NCBI GenBank assembly: GCA_009995705.1
Contig: JAADBR010000032.1
Coordinates: 1-31,695 of the forward strand
Reading direction: 5' to 3'
Source: Microcystis aeruginosa W13-11
GTDB lineage: Bacteria; Cyanobacteriota; Cyanobacteriia; Cyanobacteriales; Microcystaceae
DNA length: 31,695 nucleotides
Shown here one piece after another: positions 6,878 through 15,102 of this stretch. Each line of letters starts with the position of its first letter. Positions within the stretch are counted from its first letter, which is position 1. The notes below the pieces were generated by a model that did not search any database, was not told where the DNA came from, and was given only the letters and a program-made list of their open reading frames with translations. A program made the position numbers and the translations under genes.

Positions 6878-7876
6878 ATGAGATGGATAAAGTATGAGAC
6901 ACTTTCGGATCATAAATTAGCGAACTCTCATCTATCCGTGTTATTAGAAATTGGTATCATTCGGCTGTCTTTAATCATTCTAGGCGTTCTTTTCCTTCTT
7001 GGCCTTCTCCTTGAGGCTATTTTAAGAATTGTCTTCGGGTTCGGTAATCCGCTTATTTACAAAACCGATGCCGAAATTGGCTATCTTTTGGCTCCTAATC
7101 AACAAACGCGCCGGTTTTCCAATTTTATCGCCGTTAATCAGTATTCGATGCGGAGCGATCCGATTACACCCCAACGGCCCCCAGAGACGACGAGAATAAT
7201 GTTAATCGGTGATTCGATCGCTAATGGCTCCTGGTGGACAGATCAAAAAGAGACCATTGCTGCTTTAATCACCAAAAATTTAGGACAATATCTGACGGGT
7301 TCAGTGGAAGTTCTCAATGCTTCGGCTAATTCGTGGGGACCGCGCAATCAATCGGCCTATCTGCGACGTTTCGGCACCTTTGAATCTCAGGTGATTGTGT
7401 TATTAATGAACACCGATGATCTGTTCGCTTTAGCTCCTAGTTCGGCGGTGGTGGGACGAGAAATTAATTATCCCGCTCGCCGGCCAGCTTTAGCTTTAAT
7501 CGAATTATATGATCGATATTTTGAGCGTTATCCTCCCCTGCCACCGGTGCAAGAAGGAGGCGATCGAGTGGGCAATAATTTAACCGCTCTTGCCCAAATT
7601 CAAGCCCTTGCTCAGGCTAATCAAGCCCGTTTAATTATCGCTATTACCCCCCTCATTCGCGAAGCTCAAAAACAGGGGCGAGATTATGAATTAAAAGCCC
7701 GTCAAAGACTAGCGGATTTCACCAGCAACCAGCAGATTTTTTATCTAGATTTTCTGCCCATTTTTCAAGCCCATCCCAATCCCGATTCTCTCTATATCGA
7801 TAATATTCATCTCAGTGGATACGGTAACGATTTAATCAGTCAAAAACTGACCGAGGCAATCAAAAAGGTCTTTTAA
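6878..7876 (+). CDS. Membrane-anchored SGNH/GDSL-type hydrolase
   Basis: Up to 332 residues. One N-terminal membrane helix (~29-50, RLSLIILGVLFLLGLLLEAI) anchors a periplasmic or lumenal SGNH hydrolase domain. Block I is LIGDSIANGSW (~109-119) with the catalytic Ser; the Asn block is near NASANSWGPRNQ; the C-terminal Asp-His pair is in IDNIHLSGYGN (~310-320). These enzymes are esterases, acyltransferases or lipases; the substrate here is unknown, and polysaccharide or lipid acyl editing are the usual options. The ATG at 6878 has no clear ribosome site and leaves only 18 bp to the divergent gene; a GTG at 6938 (VLLEIGII...), right before the helix, is a reasonable alternative start. Confidence 0.8.
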   Translation: MRWIKYETLSDHKLANSHLSVLLEIGIIRLSLIILGVLFLLGLLLEAILRIVFGFGNPLIYKTDAEIGYLLAPNQQTRRFSNFIAVNQYSMRSDPITPQRPPETTRIMLIGDSIANGSWWTDQKETIAALITKNLGQYLTGSVEVLNASANSWGPRNQSAYLRRFGTFESQVIVLLMNTDDLFALAPSSAVVGREINYPARRPALALIELYDRYFERYPPLPPVQEGGDRVGNNLTALAQIQALAQANQARLIIAITPLIREAQKQGRDYELKARQRLADFTSNQQIFYLDFLPIFQAHPNPDSLYIDNIHLSGYGNDLISQKLTEAIKKVF

Positions 7877-7889
7877 TTAGGGTTTGCTG

Positions 7890-7923
7890 AATCAGTAATC
7901 AGTAATCAGTTCACTGATTACTG
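7890..7923. terminator. Heptamer repeat forming a perfect hairpin between convergent genes
   Basis: AATCAGT repeats three times (7890-7910). CAGTAATCAGT (7900-7910) is followed after two bases by its exact complement ACTGATTACTG (7913-7923), an 11-bp stem with a 2-base gap. It sits between the SGNH hydrolase gene (ends 7876) and the end of purK (7949), where a bidirectional terminator would be expected. There is no strong T-run, so termination is an inference; it belongs to the heptamer-repeat class seen at other gaps here. Confidence 0.6.
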
Positions 7924-7948
7924 TTCACTGAAAATACACCCCACTTTC

Positions 7949-9076
7949 CTAACAACCATACCAAAGCTTTTCTATTTGTTTTGCTAGGGCCAATAACTCA
8001 GAGCGATCGCTTGTATCCCTTAAGAGGGTGACATGGCCTAATTTTCGACCGGGACGGGATTTTTTACCGTACCAAAAAACGTGAGCGTCTGGAATTGCCG
8101 CTAAAACTGCTCTTTTTTCGCCATAATCACCGTCACTATCCTCAAAACCCAATAGATTAACCATGACTGCCCCGGCAGATTTTAAATCCGTGGCTCCGAG
8201 GGGCAAATTAGCCACTGCTTGCAGTTGTAGGGCAAATTGGGAGGTAAGACAGGCAGAAAGGCTGTAATGACCCGAATTATGGGTACGGGGAGCGATTTCA
8301 TTAATCAATACCTCTCCCTGGGGAGTGACAAATAACTCCACCCCGAAAACACCCACCGCCGACAAACTGCTTAACAGATGATGGGCGATAGGTTCGGTTT
8401 GAGCCTGTAAAGATTGGTTAAGAGCGGCGGGAGCGATTACCCAGTGACAGACTTGCTCCTCTTGATGGGTTTCCACCACCGGATAGGTGACGATTTCCCC
8501 AGTTAATCCCCTAGCGGCAACGATGGCTAATTCTCGCTCGTAGGGAATATAAGCTTCTAACATCAAGTCAAGACGCTCTAATTGTGGCTTTTTGGCGTTT
8601 AATTCTTCAGGAGTGCGGATAATAAAGGTTCCTTGACCATCATAACCGTGTCGTCGCGCTTTCAGCACTAGCGGAAAAGGATAATTTTCTAGCTGGGATA
8701 AATTATCTATCGCCCAAAAATCAGGCACAAGCAACCCTAGAGAGCGTAAATAACATCTTTGCTCGTATTTGTCCAATAGGGGGCGCAGATTTGCCAAACT
8801 AGGATAGAATTTAACTCCTGTGGCCGCTAATTCTTCTAGGGCATCTAAATTAACAAACTCATTTTCAAAAGTGATTAGATCACAATGTTGAGCTAGTTTT
8901 TTTGTGCCTTCCACGTCGGCTATTTCCGCAAAAACAACCCCGTCAGCTAAAGCAACGGCGGGATCGTCGGGGTGTGGTGTTTGTACAATTAGAGAAATGC
9001 CTAATTTCTTGGCTTCCTGTGCCATCATCCATGCTAATTGTCCACCACCAATAACACCAACCCGGGTTTGCATCAT
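7949..9076 (-). CDS. purK: N5-carboxyaminoimidazole ribonucleotide synthase (PurK)
   Basis: This 375-residue ATP-grasp enzyme carboxylates 5-aminoimidazole ribonucleotide with bicarbonate and ATP in purine synthesis. Visible signatures: the N-terminal nucleotide-type fold [20 protein letters not shown] (~6-25), [20 protein letters not shown] (~104-123), the ATP-grasp loop [14 protein letters not shown] (~137-150) and the metal-binding end [17 protein letters not shown] (~256-272). Two Met codons open the frame (9076 and 9073). The start overlaps the stop of the pentapeptide-repeat gene upstream by four bases (ATGA), so the two are probably one transcript with coupled translation. The length is normal. 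It ends facing the SGNH hydrolase gene. Confidence 0.95.
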   Translation of the reverse strand: MMQTRVGVIGGGQLAWMMAQEAKKLGISLIVQTPHPDDPAVALADGVVFAEIADVEGTKKLAQHCDLITFENEFVNLDALEELAATGVKFYPSLANLRPLLDKYEQRCYLRSLGLLVPDFWAIDNLSQLENYPFPLVLKARRHGYDGQGTFIIRTPEELNAKKPQLERLDLMLEAYIPYERELAIVAARGLTGEIVTYPVVETHQEEQVCHWVIAPAALNQSLQAQTEPIAHHLLSSLSAVGVFGVELFVTPQGEVLINEIAPRTHNSGHYSLSACLTSQFALQLQAVANLPLGATDLKSAGAVMVNLLGFEDSDGDYGEKRAVLAAIPDAHVFWYGKKSRPGRKLGHVTLLRDTSDRSELLALAKQIEKLWYGC

Positions 9077-9582
9077 TGATCACATCCTAAAGATTCCGGG
9101 GTAGAGATGCCGGTTTTTGAGTTGACACCCTCGGCTCTTTCACAGAGATTTTTGATTTGTTGAGCGTCAAGCACGGCAAAACTAAAATCAGCACCGTTGA
9201 TATTTACTCCCTCAAAAATGGTACGCAGCATAATTGCTTCGGCAAAAATGGCATCGCTTAAATCGGAATTTTTAAAGGTACTCAGATAGGCTAACCCATT
9301 GGTTAAGTCCGCTCCATGAAAGTTGCCTTCGATGATAGAGGCTCCGTTAAACACCGCCCCGCGCAAATCGGCAGAACTAAAGTTAGAATCTTGCAGATTA
9401 ACGTTAGTAAATTGGGCAGATTGCAAATTTTGTCCCGAAAAATCCTTTCCTGTCAGATTCTGGTTTTCATAACTGGCATTGGCTCCTGTGACAGCAGCAG
9501 AACTGGCAGCTAAGGCATTGACAGGAGATAGGATAAATAGTAAGGCAAAAAAAGCGATCGCTAATCGAAAGATAGTCTTCAT
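9073..9582 (-). CDS. Exported pentapeptide-repeat protein (probable thylakoid lumen or periplasm)
   Basis: This 169-residue protein starts with a clear signal peptide ([20 protein letters not shown], cleavage near ALA/AS at ~26). It continues with a right-handed quadrilateral helix of A(D/N)LXX-type pentapeptides: [40 protein letters not shown] and ADLTN, later [10 protein letters not shown] and [11 protein letters not shown]. Two cysteines near the end (LCERAEG, LGCDQ) could form a disulfide, as in lumenal pentapeptide proteins. The molecular role of such proteins is mostly unknown. It is translationally coupled to purK downstream; I see no functional reason for this pairing. The upstream gap 9583-9852 contains a GC-rich palindromic patch (CGGCCGTCAG...CCGGCCG, ~9633-9658) and a TATAAT at 9685. 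Confidence 0.85.
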   Translation of the reverse strand: MKTIFRLAIAFFALLFILSPVNALAASSAAVTGANASYENQNLTGKDFSGQNLQSAQFTNVNLQDSNFSSADLRGAVFNGASIIEGNFHGADLTNGLAYLSTFKNSDLSDAIFAEAIMLRTIFEGVNINGADFSFAVLDAQQIKNLCERAEGVNSKTGISTPESLGCDQ

Positions 9583-9852
9583 TGGCGGAAAATTCCATCA
9601 GTGGGCATTCTTGATTTTATAGCAGTAAGCCATCGGCCGTCAGCTTGCCGCCGGCCGCCAGAAATTGCTGGCACACAAACCTTTATAATAGCTGTCTGAG
9701 CCTATACTGTCATGCAATTTGGTCTAAACAAAAATATTTAAGCAACGGGCTGTCAGCTTTCAGTTAAATAAGGTAAAAGACAAAAGTTAGTTAATTTTCT
9801 CTCTCCTGACTTCTATTTCTAAGGACAATTTCTGATTTATACAAGAGGTTTG

Positions 9853-10716
9853 ATGGATACACCGCAACTTTTATTCAATGGTTTAGCCGTCGGTAGTATT
9901 ATTGCTCTGGCTGCTGTCGGGTTAACCCTTACCTGTGGCATTTTGCGTCTGTCTAATTTTGCCCACGGCGATTTTATGACTTTAGGTGCTTACATAACTT
10001 GGCTGGTAAATGCTCAAGGGATTAATCTCTGGTTAGCGATGCTGGTGGGGGCAGCGGTGACAGCTATTGCCATGCTCATTGCCGAGAGATTATTATGGAA
10101 ACCTATGCGCGATCGACGGGCTGATTCCACCACTTTAATTATTATTTCGATCGGTTTGGCTTTATTTCTTCGCAATGGTATTTTAATGATCTGGGGCGGC
10201 AGTAATCAACGTTACGATCTGCCTGTGATCACCGCTACAGAAATTTTGGGGATTAAAGTAGCTTTCGATCGCTTGTTAGTTATTGGTTTGGCAATTATAG
10301 TTATTATTGCCCTCCATTTTTTATTACAAAAAACTAAGATCGGTAAGGCGATGCGTGCCGTAGCCGACAGCAACGATTTAGCTAGAGTAACTGGAATTAA
10401 CGTCGAATGGGTTGTCTTCTGGACATGGATAATTACGGGGGTTTTAACTGCTTTAGCCGGAGCGATGTTCGGGTTAGTTACTGGGGGAGTACGTCCCAAT
10501 ATGGGCTGGTTTTTAATCTTACCAATGTTTGCGGCCGTTATTTTAGGTGGTATTGGTAATCCCTACGGAGCGATTGCTGGGGCTTTAATTATTGGTGTTG
10601 CTCAAGAAATTAGTGTTCCCTTAATTGGTTCTGATTATAAATTGGCCGTGGCTTTATTAATTATGATCTTGCTGTTATTATTCCGTCCCCAAGGTTTATT
10701 TAAAGGCACGGTTTAA
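9853..10716 (+). CDS. Branched-chain/neutral amino-acid ABC transporter permease, LivH/NatD type
   Basis: I start at ATG 9853 (AGAGG five bases upstream) rather than the TTG one codon earlier: 287 residues with about eight membrane helices. The opening LLFNGLAVGSIIALAAVGLT and the LSNFAHGDFMTLGAY motif (~36-50) are hallmarks of LivH-type permeases, as are the cytoplasmic coupling segment GKAMRAVADSNDLARVTGIN (~173-192) and the ending LFRPQGLFKGTV. In cyanobacteria this type is a subunit of the N-I neutral amino-acid system (NatD) whose genes are often dispersed, which fits the absence here of the ATPase, binding protein and second permease. A urea-permease role is less likely but not excluded. 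Membrane-located. Confidence 0.9.
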   Translation: MDTPQLLFNGLAVGSIIALAAVGLTLTCGILRLSNFAHGDFMTLGAYITWLVNAQGINLWLAMLVGAAVTAIAMLIAERLLWKPMRDRRADSTTLIIISIGLALFLRNGILMIWGGSNQRYDLPVITATEILGIKVAFDRLLVIGLAIIVIIALHFLLQKTKIGKAMRAVADSNDLARVTGINVEWVVFWTWIITGVLTALAGAMFGLVTGGVRPNMGWFLILPMFAAVILGGIGNPYGAIAGALIIGVAQEISVPLIGSDYKLAVALLIMILLLLFRPQGLFKGTV

Positions 10717-10821
10717 CAGTTATCAGTTATCAGATGTAAGTTTTAAGTTTTAAGTTATTTACTTATTTATCTTCATCTTTATCCCTGTTTACTGTTTACT
10801 GATTACTGTTTACTGATCACT
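10717..10821. repeat. Three heptanucleotide repeat runs between convergent genes
   Basis: Right after the permease stop, CAGTTAT occurs twice (10717-10730); AAGTTTT twice plus AAGTTAT follow at 10738-10758; then GTTTACT, GTTTACT, GATTACT, GTTTACT, GATCACT at 10787-10821. The left CAGTTAT units and the right-hand units are roughly complementary and could pair across the gap. It separates this gene from the convergent DUF4346 gene and may act as a transcription barrier (inference). Confidence 0.85.
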
Positions 10822-10835
10822 GAAAAGCCCAATTT

Positions 10836-11219
10836 TTAATCCTGAATATATTCTTCTCCGGTGATTAAAGCGTATTCAGCGCGGGTAAATTCTCGACCTA
10901 AATAAGCAGCATGATCGAACATAGTAATGGGACAAGGTTGGGTTTCTTCGATCACTTTGACGGCTAATTCTTTGGCAGTCCTGGCGGTGTAAATAGACTC
11001 AGGATTGCGATCAAGTTTTTGCCTAACACCGATAACTTTTCCCGTTTCTGGATCGACGGCTAAACCTTTTTCATTGATAATATTGCTGTAATGTTTGGCA
11101 CAGATTAACCCTGCTTCTCGGTCTAGATAAATAATAAAATATCCTGCGGGATCGAGAGCGATCGGACGTTTGGAAAGTTGATAATCAATAGCTGTGATTT
11201 GGGATTTTAATTCGCTCAT
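10836..11219 (-). CDS. DUF4346 family protein
   Basis: I take the ATG at 11219 (MSELKSQITAIDYQLSKRPI, 127 residues); the frame could extend to 11264, but those residues are unlike the family. The C-terminus DHAAYLGREFTRAEYALITG then EEYIQD is the signature of DUF4346, with the earlier ALDPAGYFIIYLDREAGLIC also typical. In cyanobacteria it is a free-standing ~120-residue protein; elsewhere it is found next to dihydropteroate-synthase-like domains. Its function is unknown. It converges on the permease gene and has no operon partner. Confidence 0.85.
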   Translation of the reverse strand: MSELKSQITAIDYQLSKRPIALDPAGYFIIYLDREAGLICAKHYSNIINEKGLAVDPETGKVIGVRQKLDRNPESIYTARTAKELAVKVIEETQPCPITMFDHAAYLGREFTRAEYALITGEEYIQD

Positions 11220-11368
11220 TTTCTTGACAAAATTACTTAAATATGTAGTTGAAAGCAAGAGCAAATTATATCACATACCATCATCCTTTTTCTAGAGCAT
11301 TTTGTAGATATAAGTTGTATTTACCGAGAATTTCCCCCTAGATTGTCTGGGAATGAGCGGTGAAAGTG

Positions 11369-11557
11369 TTAATCTTGAGAAGGGGATGATGGGAGTGGGT
11401 TACGATGATGAAACGCCTCGATCGCTTTCTCTAGGGTTGCATAAATACGTTCAGTCGAGATATTCTCGGATGGGTCTCCTTTTTTTAATTGCTGATCTAA
11501 ATCTTGCTTCACCCGTGCCATGGCAAAAGTAACCATCGTCATATCTTCTCTTGTCAT
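11369..11557 (-). CDS. Small hypothetical protein, weak support
   Basis: A 62-codon frame (MTREDMTMVTFAMARVKQDL ... TERIYATLEKAIEAFHHRNP) with a helical, mixed-charge composition. No ribosome site is clear. An overlapping frame (11451-11672) begins MTKTWANKFLGSRKNRVKPA and runs into it, so the two could be one gene with a frameshift near 11560, or one of them may be spurious. I do not recognise either. Confidence 0.35.
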   Translation of the reverse strand: MTREDMTMVTFAMARVKQDLDQQLKKGDPSENISTERIYATLEKAIEAFHHRNPLPSSPSQD

Positions 11558-11817
11558 CGAAAATGTCCCGAAAATCTCGCCAGTGGATCAACTGGCGGTA
11601 GGAATACTTTTTCGCTGGTTTAACCCGGTTTTTTCTAGAACCGAGAAATTTATTCGCCCAGGTCTTAGTCATACCAAAGTAAATTGTATTCAGTAAGGAT
11701 TAGGGGAAATCCTGTGAGAGAAGCAACCCTCTGGGGAGGGTTAACTTCTTAAAAAGTTCATCTACTTTGACTTCTAACGCGCCTAGGGTGATGGGAGCGT
11801 CAATTGATAAATATTCT
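11558..11817. other. Gap with a 7-bp stem hairpin downstream of the cyclase gene
   Basis: AACCCTC (11725-11731) pairs with GAGGGTT (11736-11742) around TGGG, 76 bp past the end of the minus-strand cyclase gene. It could be its terminator, although no T-run follows on that strand. Nothing else is recognisable, apart from a start-less open stretch noted under rejected items. Confidence 0.35.
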
Positions 11818-13782
11818 CTAATTTCTTAAGCCATAATTAAAACTCAATAACTTCAACCAGAGGCGGGGATTGTCTTTTTCTAGCCAGCTTTGGGAGTTTT
11901 TTAACCATTGGGGAAACCAGGAACTAAAAAACAGATTTTTGACTCCATCAAGGCTAAAATCGAGATAGGAACCCAACCAACGTATTAAATCCTGACTGCC
12001 GGCCATTTCTGCTATCCATAACAGTAAAGCAGGGTTTTTTCTAGCCGCTTTAATTGCTAAACGGCTAAAGGTCAACCAATCGGTTTTATCCTTAATAAAG
12101 GTTTCAGAAACCTCCGGCGGTTCGCCGGCCAATAAACCGAAAAATGTGTTTAACATGGCGTTAATTCTTTGGGGGGGTAAGGTTTTTCCCGTGGGAACCA
12201 TCATTCCTTTAGAAAATAACCAAGTTACCGCCACATTACTTTGATAGGCCCGCACGTTTTCTAGGTCTTTAGCTGTTAGTAAATCGTGTTTCAAGGCCGT
12301 ATCCAAAAGATGGGTTAAGCGCTCTAAATTACGGACCAAAGAACCGAAACCAGTAAAGATTAACGGTGATTGCAGGGAGGCGGCATCACCGATGGCTAAA
12401 ATGCGATTAAAGGAGACAATTCGATCTTTTTTCCCTGTGCTAAAATGCCCAGGTATATAACCAAAGGTGGGTTTTTTCCAAGTTAATTTTTCTGGATCAC
12501 ACTGTCGATATTCGGGCAGAATAGTAAAAAAATCTTCGTACATTTCTAACAGGGAACCGGGGTTATCGGGATGGACTTGATGATAGTGGAATAGATAAAA
12601 GGTTAATTCTTTTCCTTCCCCCGGAAATAGTTCCCAAATTAGTTGTCTGCCTTTGGAAATATCGCCATGGGAATTTAAGACATCGCCATAGTGAGAATCC
12701 CACACCACCGGATCGAATCCTTCTACTACTGCCCCCACTGTCGGACAGACACTATCAAAGGCACGCACTCCGTTTAATTGCCAAGCAATGGGGGAAGCAG
12801 AACCCATAGCATCAATCAATAAACGACCTTTTATCTGTTGAATTTCTCCACCATGATTGAGGGTGACAGTAACACTATTGGCGGTAATATCAGCCTTAAT
12901 AAATTCGGTTTGATCGAGAATTTTACCACCATGATCCTGTATTTTTTTAGCGCAGGATTGCAGCAATTGATCGGAATTAATGGCGATATTTAAAACCGTG
13001 GGAGTATGGAGAATTTTGGCTTTCAGATGGGGGGGATTATTGCCATCAAAAAACTTATTAAAGCCATCGATGTATTCTTGGAAGATTAATTCCTCGAATT
13101 CTTCGGCCGTAAATAGTCCTAAATTAATTAAACTTTGAAACTCCGAGCGAGAGATATTCCATTCCCGATTCATCCGTCCGAAAGGTAGTCTTTCTACTAA
13201 GAGGACTCGATAACCCAATTTGGCCATCTGTGCCGCATGAATTGCCCCCAAGGCACCACCAATATAAATTAAGTCGTAGGTGATGGGATGATCATTTTCC
13301 TCACTGCTAGAGAAAATTACCGGCTGCGGTTGTTGGGGATTTTTGGCACTGTCGCGCCAACGTTTTTCCCACCAAGACAAACGTTCTAAATCTGCCTCTC
13401 CTTGGGGCATTTTGCGGAAGTAGTGAACCGTTAGGGGATAGTCCGCTTCTAAAGCTGTAAAAATTGAGTGATTTTTTTGATCGATATTTGGTATCGTGTT
13501 ATACTGCGGCGGAAAACGCTTTTGTAAAGCTCGATCAAGCTGCCGAGTCAGGAATATTTCTTGATCATGCGATCGCTCACCCCAGCGGAAAACTTTTAAA
13601 TAAGTAGTCCGTTGCAGCGTCCAGACAAAAATCGACAATTCGATCGCCTCCGATAAGCGCAATCTCACCCCGTTAGGTGTATTTGTCTTAACACCGTTTG
13701 CGGGTTGCCAATCGGATTGTAACCACTGACAAACGGCGATCGAGTCAGGAGTCGGAATTTCTCTGTAAAGTATTTCTCTCAT
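11818..13782 (-). CDS. cruA: FAD/NAD(P)-binding oxidoreductase, CruA-type lycopene cyclase
   Basis: The 654-residue protein has an N-terminal extension of ~165 residues, then a Rossmann dinucleotide-binding site YIGGALGAIHAAQMAKLGYR (~173-192) followed by LLVERLPFGRMNREWNISRS (~194-213). The NREWNISR...F..L..LGL..A.EFE motif is shared by the CruA/CruP group and separates it from CrtL cyclases. DAMGSASPIAWQL and FNRILAIGDAASLQSPLIFT near residues ~325 and ~455 are the later FAD-contacting segments. CruA enzymes cyclise lycopene to beta/gamma-carotene in cyanobacteria and green sulfur bacteria and are about this length; the related CruP is shorter (~500). It acts at the membrane on carotenoids. 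It stands alone, with a HIP1 site at 13569. The family is secure; CruA over CruP rests on length and the long N-terminus. Confidence 0.8.
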   Translation of the reverse strand: MREILYREIPTPDSIAVCQWLQSDWQPANGVKTNTPNGVRLRLSEAIELSIFVWTLQRTTYLKVFRWGERSHDQEIFLTRQLDRALQKRFPPQYNTIPNIDQKNHSIFTALEADYPLTVHYFRKMPQGEADLERLSWWEKRWRDSAKNPQQPQPVIFSSSEENDHPITYDLIYIGGALGAIHAAQMAKLGYRVLLVERLPFGRMNREWNISRSEFQSLINLGLFTAEEFEELIFQEYIDGFNKFFDGNNPPHLKAKILHTPTVLNIAINSDQLLQSCAKKIQDHGGKILDQTEFIKADITANSVTVTLNHGGEIQQIKGRLLIDAMGSASPIAWQLNGVRAFDSVCPTVGAVVEGFDPVVWDSHYGDVLNSHGDISKGRQLIWELFPGEGKELTFYLFHYHQVHPDNPGSLLEMYEDFFTILPEYRQCDPEKLTWKKPTFGYIPGHFSTGKKDRIVSFNRILAIGDAASLQSPLIFTGFGSLVRNLERLTHLLDTALKHDLLTAKDLENVRAYQSNVAVTWLFSKGMMVPTGKTLPPQRINAMLNTFFGLLAGEPPEVSETFIKDKTDWLTFSRLAIKAARKNPALLLWIAEMAGSQDLIRWLGSYLDFSLDGVKNLFFSSWFPQWLKNSQSWLEKDNPRLWLKLLSFNYGLRN

Positions 13783-13903
13783 CTTGATTTAGTTATTAAA
13801 CCCAAAAATCGTCTGATTACGCTAGACTACACAAAAAGTTTTCTGAAAAAAGTTTAAAAAACTTTACATACCCAGATTAATACACAGCCTACCCCATCTG
13901 ATT

Positions 13904-14146
13904 ATGAATTATCCCATCCCGACTACCCCCGAAGAAATTGCCGCCCTCCGACAGCGTCCCGTCGATGAGGAGATGATCGCTGCCGTGATTGCGGGAATTA
14001 TTAGAATGGCCCACGCTCAGGGTCAATCTCTCGATGATCTGACTGAAGAAATTCTCGCAGAAGACCCGATTTTAGATCAAGTGCAACGACGTTGGTTAAG
14101 TGAGCTTTTCACTAATGCTTGGCAAAATTTAGCTGGATGGGTGTAA
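13904..14146 (+). CDS. Conserved cyanobacterial hypothetical protein, 80 residues
   Basis: Begins MNYPIPTTPEEIAALRQRPV and continues DEEMIAAVIAGIIRMAHAQG ... DDLTEEILAEDPILDQVQRR, all helical and acidic, without signal or membrane segment. The stop lies 7 bp before the next gene, so the pair is probably co-transcribed. I do not know a function; the composition is that of a small soluble helical protein. Confidence 0.75.
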   Translation: MNYPIPTTPEEIAALRQRPVDEEMIAAVIAGIIRMAHAQGQSLDDLTEEILAEDPILDQVQRRWLSELFTNAWQNLAGWV

Positions 14147-14153
14147 TTGAGCG

Positions 14154-14969
14154 ATGGAATGGCTAACAATCACTCTCGCTAGTGTTTTGACCCTGTTAAC
14201 TCCCGCAGGGGCAATTATTGATACGGTTTTAGCCCATACCCTTCGCTCCCAAGTCCAAAAAGTGGAACAATTGGCCGTGAGGGTCGATAATACTCCCAAT
14301 TATCAGGTTCTGCAAGGCAAAATCGATCGAGTTCGCATTTCTGCACGGGGAATTTATCCCCTTGCTGGTGTTCGCATTGAGAAGATCGAGCTAGAAACTG
14401 AGCCAATTAGCCTCGATTTGCGGCGATTACAGCAAAAAAACAGCAGTTTAGCCGCCGCACTGCGCCGACCGGCTGCGGGAGCATTGCATCTTGTCCTCAC
14501 GGAAACTAATCTTAATCAAGCTTTACAATCAGCAGCGGTCAAAGAACAAATTCAGACCCTGATTAATAATCTGATTCCCTCTAGGGAAGAATTTGGCAGC
14601 ACAAAATATCAACTTAGTCAAGCAAGTTTTAACTTTCTTAATAATAATCGAGTCGCTCTCAGCCTGCAGCTGGAGACCCAAAGGCCAGACGAACCAGCAG
14701 CCACCCTCAATCTGAGCTTAGAAGTGGGATTTAAGCTAGTGCAGGGGCGAAAAATCGAGCTTATTGACCCCACAGCCACTCTTAATGGTCGTCGCATCTC
14801 CTCGCGCCTTCTCAAGGGGTTTGCCGAGGGTATATCCACCCAGTTAGATTTAAAAAACTTCGAGAAACAAGGAATTATCGCCCGCCTTCTCCAATTGCAG
14901 ATCGACGATGATAAGCTAAGTATAGCGGCTTTCGGCAGAATTGAACCTCGATCGGGGAACCCCAATTAA
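14154..14969 (+). CDS. DUF2993 (LmeA-like) exported lipid-binding-type protein
   Basis: This 271-residue protein has a signal-like N-terminus (MEWLTITLASVLTLLTPAGA). The body fits DUF2993: VEQLAVRVDNTPNYQVLQGK (~37-56), IDRVRISARGIYPLAGVRIE (~57-76), then ELETEPISLDLRRLQQKN, and the late segment RISSRLLKGFAEGISTQLDL. LmeA, the characterised member, binds phospholipid in mycobacterial envelope assembly; cyanobacterial members have no assigned role. It follows the 80-residue gene by 7 bp. Periplasm or thylakoid lumen is inferred from the N-terminus. Confidence 0.8.
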   Translation: MEWLTITLASVLTLLTPAGAIIDTVLAHTLRSQVQKVEQLAVRVDNTPNYQVLQGKIDRVRISARGIYPLAGVRIEKIELETEPISLDLRRLQQKNSSLAAALRRPAAGALHLVLTETNLNQALQSAAVKEQIQTLINNLIPSREEFGSTKYQLSQASFNFLNNNRVALSLQLETQRPDEPAATLNLSLEVGFKLVQGRKIELIDPTATLNGRRISSRLLKGFAEGISTQLDLKNFEKQGIIARLLQLQIDDDKLSIAAFGRIEPRSGNPN

Positions 14970-15002
14970 ATTTAACGGTCAGAAAAGAGGAGATATTTCA
15001 GT

Positions 15003-15102
15003 GGTCAGTAATCAGTAATCAGTGAAAAGAAAACTGCTATTTAGTACTGCTCACTTAAAACTCAAATCTGATAACTAATAACTAATAACTGATAACTGAA
15101 TT
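15003..15102. repeat. Heptanucleotide repeats reaching the start codon of the next gene
   Basis: GGTCAGT, AATCAGT, AATCAGT (15003-15023) are followed 45 bp later by CTGATAA, CTAATAA, CTAATAA, CTGATAA, CTGAATT (15068-15102), ending on the base before the ATG at 15103. The two runs are roughly complementary. The second occupies the place of the ribosome-binding site, and no Shine-Dalgarno is visible. Confidence 0.85.

Noticed and set aside
9680..9695. TATAAT considered as the -10 box of the permease gene
   Set aside because: The best -35-like TTGCTG lies only 13 bases upstream, too close, and the gene starts ~160 bp away.
11700..11817. Open stretch on the minus strand reading ...ITLGALEVKVDELFKKL...QDFP-stop after the cyclase gene
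   Set aside because: It looks protein-like over ~40 codons but has no start codon and lies between two stops; probably chance or an unrecoverable relic.
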